From positions 3,100,001 to 3,164,000 of the forward strand of contig NC_059478.1 in the NCBI RefSeq assembly GCF_018139145.2: a stretch of DNA of 64,000 nt. The letters run 5' to 3'. The notes under the pieces were generated by a model that saw nothing but the letters and a program-made list of their open reading frames with translations, did not search any database and was not told where the DNA came from. Origin of the DNA: Gymnogyps californianus. Taxonomy: Eukaryota > Chordata > Aves > Accipitriformes > Cathartidae. The translations under genes and the position numbers were made by a program. Shown here piece after piece: positions 51,801-62,278 of the stretch (the first letter of the stretch is position 1; every line of letters starts with the position of its first letter).

Positions 51801-54566
51801 ATGAAACAAGTGATGCTGTAGAGATTGCCAAGTGGCTCAGGAGAAATAAATCAGAGTTTATAAATATCTTCAGAGTAAGAATATTGGAAATTATTCACTG
51901 TCTTAGAAAATGCAGGATTTTTAAGACAAGAAAGAAAACATTTTGAGCACCTGCTTGTAAAAATTTCCTAGCAGAAGGGGAAAATTTATGTGTAGAAATC
52001 CTCCCTCCTTAACCCGCAAAGGAGGTGGCCAATGACTGTACAGCGAGAGAACAAGACAGCACACCACCGAACACGGGAATAACCAATGCTGGTGATTCAA
52101 CCAAGTTAGGACAGGAGTAACTCTTTTTAAAGCTGCTGTACTTATCAAGAGCTTGTGTAAACAGGGACATTCAAGAAATTAAATTTTAAAGCAGATTAAT
52201 AAAATCTCTAGTCAGAAGTTAAGTAACTTTAATTTGACTTTGGAAATGAAGCCAGCTATATTAAATTAAGGCCAGTTTAATTCTGACTATGATTAACCAC
52301 CCAGAGGCTTAATGCAGTTTGATCAATCCATGTTAAAATCACATTTTTAGTTAATTTAGATTATTGCTTGAGTGTTCCTGCAAAGGCGAGTCCTAAATCT
52401 CACCAATATTAATTGGCCAAAAGAAAGGAGGCCTTGCATTTAAGTGGTCTTTCTCCATCTGTTTCATAACATCTTAACTTTGAAATCTGTTCAACAGAGA
52501 GCGTTAAAACAGCAAAGAAACCTTTTAGGCTGCAATGGGCAAAAACCTGTTGTCTTTTGTGAAATTACTCAAAATAATAAAAAGGGAAGGTATTTTCAGA
52601 TCTGGTTAGTACACACAGCTGGTTGAAGGACCTCTGCAGACAGCCTGAGGATTCAGGGGGGATTGATGAGTTGGGAGTAATACAAATGGACCAATTAAGA
52701 TCTGTAACAAGAGGGTGAAGGAAAATTCAGTCTCTAGCTCCTTGCGCAGCTTCTTACTGAAAAAAAAGCCAGAATTTCCATTCAGTCTCAACAACTTATT
52801 TACATAGATTTGGTTTTTTATCTTTAGAGGGCAAAAGTCTAGACGCACACAAACACAAGTCTTCCTCGGGCTAACTCTATTAGCAAGGGATTCCCACATT
52901 TTCTCCAAGAACCTGCTGTTCTCTTCCAGCTTACCAGCAGTAGCACTCATAAACCTCAGGTACCACTGCCAAACCATAGATACACCAACTGATCTATTTA
53001 TTTCCACTTGTTCCATGGACTTCAGATAAGGCCTTTTGCATTTGCTAGATACTGTTTACAGGCCCAAACTGTCAAACCTGAATCAAAATTGCTCTACTCT
53101 GGAGCACCTCTTGCCAGCTAATGCTTTTAATGAGCTAAAAGCAATCAGCAGTGCTGCCTCATCAAAAGCTCAAGAACTGCATGGCTGACCACACCTTTGT
53201 CTATTTTTCCCCAATTACAGTAATTGGTCTCCTAGGGGATATTGACTCTACCTTCACACCTTGCTTGCTTTTCCTTGCAGGCATGACAGCACTGCTACTA
53301 AATCTTAAACACAGTCAGCTGTTGCAAAAAGGCTGGTACTCCCCTTTCCTCCTGCTGTGCTTTCTTTCCCATGCTGGACTCTCATTGTGTCGTTCAAAAC
53401 ATGCAAACTGTCCATCACAACACATTACCTCTGATATCTCCCAGATCAGTGACCACCCTTAAATAACCCTAATTACTGATTATGCCCCTTTCTAGCATCT
53501 CTTTAGAAAGAAACAGCATTTATTGTTCTCATAAGTCAGGATTTTATGCGCCAGTCCTGCTGGATTTAATATTTCCTCAAAGATGATTGAGAGAAACAAC
53601 ACACTATTTATAGAAAAACTCTTACAGGGTTTTAACAGGCTCTCACGCAAAGCCATTGTTTTGCTTTCTTATGTGTTGTCCCTATGGAACTATAACCCCC
53701 TGCTCTAAATTATCCATTCATATCTATTCATACGCAGCAATGAATTTCAGACACCACAGACTGGCTGCTAGTGCCAAAATGCTGTAAGGACGTTTACTGC
53801 CATCGGAATATTTTTACTTCAAAGGAAAGAATTAATGAAGATTATGGAAATGATCCTCAATCTCTGCATTTCCACTGACCTGTTTTTCCCCCAGATAGCA
53901 CATAATGATTTGTTAAACTACGTGTTAGCTATATGATAGAAATTTTTAGTGCAATGCAGAGTGGGAAATACAATCTTCCAGATGTACGTACTGCTTCCAA
54001 CATAAAAACTCTTTTGAAGTGCCAGTCAAACACCCTTGGCACTCTGACCCACTGTCCTGGACTGGTGTAGCACCATTTGAGGCAATATAAGCTCCCCCTG
54101 CCTTTCCCCATATGCAATAAATGTATATCAACTCCAACAAAAAGCACAACTGCTAGCACTACATCTGCACTAGTTGAGGAAAACATTTGCTTGCAGGCTT
54201 TACTCACTTCTGGCCGCTCTCTGAGCTGCAGATCCACCATGAATCCACTACATTAGCGGCTTTATATAACCATGGAGATAGTAGGAAATGAACAGAGAGA
54301 AAACAAGATACGTGTACTATGATAATGCATCTAAGCCCATGAAAGAAAGACAATTTAATCTATCAGATCAGCAATGACAATATCAACAACATGCAAACTT
54401 CTTATCTTTTTTCAGTTCTTAAGAGTATCTTGAAGTTTTGTGCCACATTATCTATATTGATGCTACCTACTCTACCTATTCATATTGACCCCACCTTGAC
54501 CTATATTACCGAAACTTTTAATTAAAGACGTGAAGTATGTGTCAAATCCCAATTACTTGCAGAGTC
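48885..54566. other. Intergenic DNA, no gene recognised
   Basis: AT-rich sequence with short frames only (the longest is about 140 codons on the minus strand near 49327-49758, with no recognisable domain and no conserved-looking composition). A segment around 52160-52440 is unusually rich in TTAAT/ATTAA-type homeodomain core motifs. No transposon copy was recognised here. Confidence 0.65.
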
Positions 54567-54706
54567 TCTTCATGCTTGAGAGTAGTCAAACAGTGGCACA
54601 AGTCACCTGGAGAGGTTGTGGAGTCTCAAGAACTCAACTGAGCCTTATCTAAGCTCACCTCGCTTTGACCAGATGACCTCCAGAGATCCTTCCAATTTGT
54701 AATTTT
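54567..54706 (+). mobile_element. CR1 LINE, short 3' fragment (plus)
   Basis: Reads GAGAGTAGTCAAACAGTGGC, ACAAGTCACCTGGAGAGGTT, GTGGAGTCTC, and ends GACCAGATGACCTCCAGAGA, TCCTTCCAATTT. This is the CR1 3' region in the plus direction, matching the VVRHW..LPREVVD part and the 3' tail of the copy at 46280. It is diverged. Confidence 0.85.
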
Positions 54707-54707
54707 C

Positions 54708-55690
54708 ATAGGATCATTCAGGTTGGAAGGGACCTCGTGATGTCTCTGGTCCAAGCTCCTATTCAAAGCAGGGTCAGCTCTGAGGTCAGACCAGACTGCT
54801 CAGGGCTTCATCCAGTAGGGTCTCGAAAATGTCAAAGGATGGAGATTGCACAATCTGCAAGGTTTGATTATCCTCATGGTGGAAAAGTTACTCCTTATAT
54901 CCAGTCTGAACCTCTCACGTTTAAGTTATGTTCCTCCCACCCTGCACTACAGTGAAGAACTCCAACTTCTCAGTAACCTCCTCATAGGTACGGGAGGCTG
55001 CTGTGACATCTCCCCCCAAAGCTGTCTCTTCTCCAGGCTGAGCAACCTCCATTTCCTCAGCTTGTCCTCACATAGCAAGTGCTCTAGCCCTGAGCATCTT
55101 GGTGGTCCTCCACTGAACTCACTTCAGTTTACAGTCTTTCCTGTACTAGGAGCCCAAAACTGGACACAGTATCTGGATGTGATCTACTGAGTGCTGAGCA
55201 GAGGGGGGATAACCCCCACCTTGATCTGCTGGCCATGCCCCTGTTCATGCTGCTGAGGAGGCTGCTGCCTTCAGTGCTGCCAGGGCACTATGGGCTCCCC
55301 TCTGCTTGATGCCCCCAGGCCCCAGCACCTTTCCTGTTGAGCTGCCCCCAGCCAGGCAGGCTCAGGCCGGATAGCTGCCAAAGACTGCTTTCCCAGGGCA
55401 GGGCTTTGCACTGAACTGAATTTCATAAGCTTCATCTCAGCCCATCCCTCCAGGCTGTCTAGCTCGCTCTGAGCGGCAGCCCTGCTCTCAGGCTGTTACC
55501 TGGTACCCCCAGTTTGATGCCATTTGCAAACTTGATGAGACTGCTCTCCATAGCTTCCTCCAGGACATTGATAAAGATGTTAAAGAGGACAGGTCTAAGG
55601 ACAGATATCTGTGGCACTCCACTTTTTATCAGCCCCCAGGTAGAGAACCATCTATTAACCATGTCCCTGTGAGCCTGATCATCTCACTAG
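54708..55690 (-). mobile_element. CR1 LINE, decayed antisense copy (about 1 kb)
   Basis: On the plus strand it begins ATAGGATCATTCAGGTTGGA then AGGGACCTC, the reverse complement of a CR1 3' tail. Read on the minus strand it contains, upstream to downstream, a diverged SGVPQxSVLxPVLFNIF motif near 55610, FAN (FAD in active copies) followed by GIKLG near 55520, the GTVSSFGLL-like stretch near 55150, and the LFSLEKRQL-like stretch near 55035, then the tail. The frame carries several stops and shifts. The RT catalytic aspartate position is substituted. Confidence 0.88.
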
Positions 55691-56783
55691 TTTTTCAGAT
55701 GGATGGACAACCAGATGGGTAGACTGTAATTCCTATTCTGTGTTTCAAAGAACAATTTACTCTTTCATGTAACATAAAAAGGTTTTCATTTCCTTTTTCA
55801 GTGTATTCTGGAAGATGCTCGTCAAAGGACATTGGAATCATTCAGACGTGCAAATGTCCTCAGTATTCCCATTCAGTGAAGTAAAAAATCTCAGTACTGA
55901 TTTCGACAGAGTATTTAATACAATTAATGCAGCTGATTTTATCACTGTGGTGATATGGAAGAGTTCAAGACATTATGACGAAAAATCATTTGCCTGAGAA
56001 AATAATTCATAACTAGGTTTGGGGGTGGGTGGTGTTTGTTTGATTGGAGGTTTTTTTTCCGTAAATAGAGCAAGCAGTGCTAGCACAATTGGTGGAAACC
56101 TAAAGGAAAAGGTTGTGGGAAAGTCTGTGTCAGGACTGCCATATACCCACATAACTTGGTTTATAACCAGTCTCTCAGATATGCTAAGCTGTGAAGGAAA
56201 AGAGTAGAAAATGTTCCATCAGTCTTTTCCTCCAAGGCTTGTTTATTTTCATCACAATATCAAACTTGAAAAACCAGATGGTTTGGCTTACCCTGTCAGG
56301 TAGCAGACTGTGGTGATGTACTGTGGAAAGGGAAATCCCTCTTTCCCTTGCTTACTTACTAATACGTTTGATGAGACAAACACAACAGGACTTATTCAAA
56401 TACATTTGATATAATACTGTAACAAATACAGATAACACATTGTACAGAAGCACCTCACTTCCAAACGAGCAGAATGGGGGTGTTGTCCAAGTTCATGGTA
56501 CACTATTTGAAAAGCTACTTACCTTCCTTAAACAAACAAACAATTTTTAGATATCCAAAGTTAGGTACAAGTCATCTCATCCTTAAAACCGAAGTCTTCT
56601 TAATCCATAAATGAGGTTACCCAGACTTTGCTGGAGTGATACTTTGGCTCTATTTTGTAAATGTAGATGTATTTGCATTTCAAAACAACTCATTAAGTCT
56701 TATCTCATTTTGCTGCAATTGCAAATACAGCAGACAAGTTTAAAAATAATTTTATGTGCTGACATCTATTTTGGAGGGATTTT

Positions 56784-56827
56784 CAATGGCAGATGAGTTT
56801 CATCTCAATGGAAGATGAGTTTCAAAT
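56784..56827 (+). repeat. Tandem duplication, 22-bp period
   Basis: CAATGGCAGATGAGTTTCAT at 56784 is followed 22 bases later by CAATGGAAGATGAGTTTCAA. Two or three differences per unit indicate a moderately old local duplication. Confidence 0.75.
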
Positions 56828-57897
56828 GCCAGACAGTGTGCCCATACTTGGTAACTGTTTCTCCTTTCATCTACCTGGTTTCAAATAATGTTTTTACCAG
56901 GATCTGTACACAGCATCTTACTGATAGGAACAGTTACAAATACACTCTCACTGCCAGAGGAAAAAGATACATCTGTTGGAGTATCTTAATAGCCTCCTGT
57001 ATAGCTATGGGACACAACTGGTTATGTGCATAACTATTGCAAGGTGAAGATTTCATCTAGTGCAGCGGCAGCTACATTATATAGAGCTCCTTAAAAGGGC
57101 TCTATGCCAGCCAGGGGTTCTCAGAGCTTGACACTGCCCCATAGCTGTGTAATCACAAACTTGATACACAAATGCAAGTTGGCTTTTAATTTCTGGTACA
57201 TAAGAAACTGAATGAGCAACTTTGTCCCCCTGCCAATCAAGCCTTATGTGCCCTGCAATTACAATTGACAACAGATGGAAAATTGCAGCGACTACACCCC
57301 AGAAGCTGGTGCTTTTCTGCTTTTAAATTAGTAGTTTAGTGGATTAAGGTAAAACATTTGCCTATTGCTGGATCACCCTGAAAGTATGTTAAATGCTGGG
57401 TTAGGGAACAACCCTGTGAGTAGCTAAGCAAACATAAAATCTGGAACTAAACCTTGATTCGCAGGTACAAAGAGATCAGAGAGACTCAAACAAAACTTCT
57501 ACACCCACAAATGAGCTTCTCTGTGTTTTGTTAGAAGTACCATGTGAGAGTATGCAAGAAAAAGTGCTCGTGAACATTTTGCACGTGCAAATCCAGCCCA
57601 GCTGAAGAGCTCACTTTTGATCTCCAGTAGCAGAGCTCTTGTGCAATGCATACATCTACGTCCCTCCGGGTCTTGGAGCCACACTACCACATTTGCCTCG
57701 GTTCCTGCTGGGGCCCTTTGCCCAGCCTTTGCTGGAAGCCTTATTTCCACCCCAGATGCATAGTAAGAATTGGATTTTGGTATGCAAAGGCTGAGGAATG
57801 GTTCTGTTTCAACCATAAGATGGGGAGAGGGAGGTGGTATGCAAAGCCAAAAGGAAAGACTTCAAGTTGGACTGCTGATCCTGCTGCCAGGAATAGT

Positions 57898-57905
57898 TAT
57901 AAAAG
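57898..57905 (+). promoter_or_regulatory. TATA-like site, orphan
   Basis: TATAAAAG followed by CGGAGGCAG, a good match to a TATA box in sequence. Two ATGCAAAG octamer-like strings lie upstream, near 57782 and 57840. No recognisable exon or coding frame follows, so a promoter is only a possibility. Confidence 0.2.
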
Positions 57906-60630
57906 CGGAGGCAGATCCTGCCCTACACACCCCGCTCCCTTCCTTCCAGCGCAGCAGCCATCCTGTAAAGTAAACCAGCAAGGCCACAACAATCGTGCTG
58001 CTTATAGCCAGCTGCTGCCCTAAATGATTAAACACTTTTCCAGTGATACAGCTTTCTGTGGGGAGACAAAAGCCACGTACTTCTCAAAATTGTGTTACGT
58101 TTCTTGTTCTTTGGTTTGATATCTTCTTCAGCCTACAGTAGGAAGGCATCCAACAGAAAGTGCAATTCAAAGTCCTTCATGCAAAGTCCTTCCTCAACAC
58201 GCTGGCAGCCATTACATGCTGTAGACAATAGACATCCTCAATTCCCTTGCACCAGTATTAAGAGAAAGCACAGTTCAGAGAACACTTCTCCATTTGCACT
58301 TTAACTCTATTCCCTTCCAATAAGCTAAAGCTGTCAATACTCCAATTAGCATTTTCTCTGCCCACTGTTTACCCCAGTCTGTTAGGGCAGAACAGAGATT
58401 CATGGCTGTTTGTTACTTACAACAAGCAGACTTACAAGAAAAGTTGCCATGAGCTGCAGCATTTGAAAGCAGGACTGATCAGCAGGAGGATATCTGCTGT
58501 CTGGCAGCCTTCAGAACAGAGGGAAAGAGGAAACATTTTAGGTCAGGGTGGGGAGAGAAGAACTGAGGCAACGGGAGCAAGAGGAAAAGATAACAAAGTA
58601 ATATAGGCAATATAAGTCTAAAACTAGAAGTTCAGGGGCTTTTGTAATTCATATCATCATGACTTCTTTTGTCTTACATGACTCTTAGCTGGATTTACAG
58701 GATCCAAGAGTGAAGTGTTGGGGAGGAGACAACCCTAGCTATAAAAAACTGAAAAGAAAAGCAACAGGAGATTTCAAGGCTTTGCTGATTCAGCAAGAAG
58801 GCATGAAATTCCTCTCTTTCACTATTTAAACACTTACTCAAGATAGAACTATTAAGAGCTAAAAGTAAGGATATTAGGGCAACTAGGATATGCTGACAGC
58901 CCTCATTGATCTAATACTCTCACTTACTCTTTAAAAAGTGTAGGAACAGGAATGTGCAAACCATAAATTCCAAAGCCAGCATCTGCAAACCTTCATTCAA
59001 GGTTCCTAATTGCTCTGTGATTCAACCAGACATGTGGCTCTTTTTATTTATTATTTGTGAGTATTCAGGCAAACTGACTGGTATTAGCACATGCTTGGGG
59101 AATGGCCTTTTTTCAGTGAGGTGTTGGCATATTTCCGTTTTGTTTTTAGGAGGTCAGTGGTTTGGGACCGAGCTGAAATATTTCAAAGCCAGCACAAACA
59201 TTTCTTTTCTTTCAAATTATCCTCAGGGAAAAATAACAGTCTGGCCATTGCACAATTTTAAGCGTTACAGCCTTACTTCTGCCAGCGCTTTCATCCACGA
59301 CTTACACTAACAACGGTACAATTCCACAACCCTCAAGGTGCAGTTCACCACCTCAAAATGATCAGGGATTGCTTTGTAGCTCCAAGACCAAAGGCAGGCG
59401 CTGTTTCAGAGCATGTACATGTAATACAAGGAGGACAATTAGTGCTACAGAAATAGTCTTCAGAGCCTGTAGATTCATTTTAAAGAGTACCATAATGCTC
59501 TGTAATGCTCTAGGTCATTGACTTTATATACAAAGATGTACTGTGTTTTAATTGCACAATCCGTGACAAGTACCTAATCAACACTCCCTAGGAAAACACT
59601 GCAAACACAAAGACAAAAGGGGATAGACCATGTTTTAAGCCCTCTCCTAAAACAAAGTGATATGCGTTATTATTAGAAGATGCACTAAATAGCCTAGATC
59701 CACCAAAAATACATATCCAGGTATGTCTCTATTTCACCTCAAGAAAATGATACCCTAAAACATGAAAAATGGGACTAATTTCCCTAGGCAGAAAACATAC
59801 ACGTCCATTAACACTGTACACGGTAACCTCAAGAGAAACTGAGCTAGGTGGCCCTGGTACAGCTCTGACTTAGGCTACCTCCTTCCATTTCTGTTAAAAT
59901 GCTTTATTATAAGCACTATGCTAATAAAATCCTTTTGAGTTATCTGAACAAATCTCCTAATTTGTTATTAGGTCACTAAAAGGAGAGAATTAGACCACCG
60001 GGATATTACTTACTTTAACTGACATCCAAGCAAATAACTGGGAGACAGATTACTTCATAGATGGGTGGAGAATGGCTTTAGGTCATCAGAAAGCCAAACG
60101 CACCACAAGGAGCAATAGCCCTTTTGAGACCTTTGCAAACCTACATCCTGCACTCCTCCCCACTGACATCATGCCAACACGCAAGGGCTCAAAGCCATGC
60201 CTTAAGCCATCATTGCTCAGCCCTTGGCTCACAAAACCTCAGACAACAGTGGCAGAACAGAGTGAATTTCTCAAGACAAGTATTGGGGGAGGTAGAAGGA
60301 ACCAAGTGCATCTCCCAAGGTTTTATGTATTTCACACATGCAGCAATTTTGCAGTTAAGTTATTATTTGGTAAAAGCAATCAATCAGGTTGTTCACCTAC
60401 GTGCTAAGATCTTTATCAAACTCCTTTCTACAACCAGACTACAGTGGAATACAAAGCACATGCAATTACAAGAGATTGAGAGGCAGCCTTTTGCCACCCT
60501 GATGAGGTTGCTCTGAAGTGCTGGCTATACTATACACCAGGCCTGTCTCTCTTGCTTTCAGCAAGATCAAGTCTGTCTTTTCCACTTGTGTGTCACAACA
60601 CCCTCCTCCTCACACGCTACAAACAGCATT

Positions 60631-60662
60631 ACAACACCCTAGTGTTACAACACCCTAGTGTT
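60631..60662 (+). repeat. Perfect 16-bp tandem repeat
   Basis: ACAACACCCTAGTGTT occurs twice head to tail without mismatch, with a degenerate third copy following (ACTACACCTTCTAG) and a related ACAACACCCTC 35 bp earlier. Each unit also contains ACAC..GTGT-like inverted character (AACACCCTAGTGTT). Confidence 0.85.
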
Positions 60663-61726
60663 ACTACACCTTCTAGCTACTGCAGTCTTTCTTGCTTTTT
60701 CTTGCACCTGCAAGAAGACATTTTCCTATGGTCACTGTTTTCTTTAAAAAGGGGAAAGTTACAAGTGAGAATAGGTATGTTATTTATAAATGGCTTGAGC
60801 CAATTTAAATTCAGTGCTGCAAAAAAGGCATGTAGCCACCTTTCCCAATTCCTGCCCTCAGAGCTGGCCCAAGTCAGTAGATCCATCTGCTAATTAACAG
60901 AAGAAAAAAAAAAATACATAAATTGCTTTCCAGTCAGATCAACTCCCTCATCTGGCTGGCAATGAAGTCACATAATAGTGCTGCTGACTCAAGGAGAGGC
61001 ATGACTAGCAATTTTAGAGAGAGCAAACTTCAGACCTATTAGGACAATTGCAACAATGCGTGTTCAGTGCATCCCAGAAAGTAAGTGACTTATTTTGCTT
61101 GAGCTTTGCTTGCCGAGTCCAGAAAGAAACCTTTGGTCTCCCTCCCCTAAAGAGGAACCCAGAAAAAAAGGACATATATTACTGAAGACCAGCATTAATG
61201 TTTGAGATATTCTGTATGTCATTTGAAGATACAGAGCCAGGGAGTATCTGGAAATGAGAAACTAAATGTGACATGAACTAGACAGCGATGTGGGAGGAGA
61301 GGCCTTTGACCATAGGCACGAAAGAGCTATAAACAGAGTATGCCAGGAGAGAAAAACATCTGAAACTGGGCCCAAAAAAGACAGAGCATACTGGATAGAA
61401 AAGTACTGTCTGTGTAAGGGTGTACCCCTCCCACACAGCCTGACTGATTTACTCACTGCTTGAGAACAGCTAATTCAATTTGAAACTGGCCTTTACCTGT
61501 CCTGGACTGAAATTATCCACTTAAGCGACCAAAACATATTTTATATTCTGTACAATTCTATTCTATTTGTATTCTATAACAGGTCTTAGGACCTCTTATA
61601 GAAGCCCAGACTTCAGAAAAATGTGAGCACAGCCCTGTATCCCTAGAAAATAAGTTAAAAATATTTTCCAGCATATTCAGTGAATATTATTGCCAGCACT
61701 GTGAAGTCTGCTTTCTGCAACTTGGG

Positions 61727-61739
61727 AAAAAAAAAAAAA
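61727..61739 (+). repeat. Homopolymer (A)13
   Basis: Thirteen A bases; no element body recognised beside it. Confidence 0.8.
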
Positions 61740-62261
61740 TCAGGCATAATGCAAAATAGGAAGAAACAAAGGAAACCATAACCACACATAAACAGTCTGA
61801 ACTTCTGCCTCCTTCCTTAGCACGGGGCTTTGTTTTTCCCCTCACAACTGTTTAGATATTACGAGAGGTCAGAAAATCAGCTATTAACCACCTGAGTTCT
61901 CAGGCAGCTGAAGGCAAAGTAACTCACTGCTCACCTCTGCATTAGGAAGCAGTAAACACCCTTTTTTTCAAGCTGAGTTTCACAAACTGCAAAAAGTCAG
62001 ATGCTGAGAGCCTGAAGAGGTCTAGACACAGTCCTACTGGTGTCAGTAGCTAACTGCCAATTGATTTCACTGGAGAAAGACTGTATTCAAAATACAGTTT
62101 TATACTCGCCCCAGCCTTTCCTTGCATGAGGAATGGTTCAGCTCAGCCAAAGCATCCTGTTCCTCAGCAGAAAATGGGGCAGACCCCATGGGCAGAGCAG
62201 AGCGAAGAAAACAGAAATCCTTTGGGGGAGTGGGGGAAAGGCAGAAAGGGGAAGAAGAAGG

Positions 62262-62278
62262 AAAAAAAAAAAAAAAAA
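62262..62278 (+). repeat. Homopolymer (A)17 in a purine tract
   Basis: Seventeen A bases at the 3' end of a purine-rich stretch (about 62210-62280, GGGGGAGTGGGGGAAAGGC followed by GAAGAAGAAGG). It could be a simple purine repeat; I see no SINE body. Confidence 0.8.

Noticed and set aside
52606..53016. 136-codon minus-strand frame
   Set aside because: No similarity recognised; ordinary length for chance frames in this much sequence.
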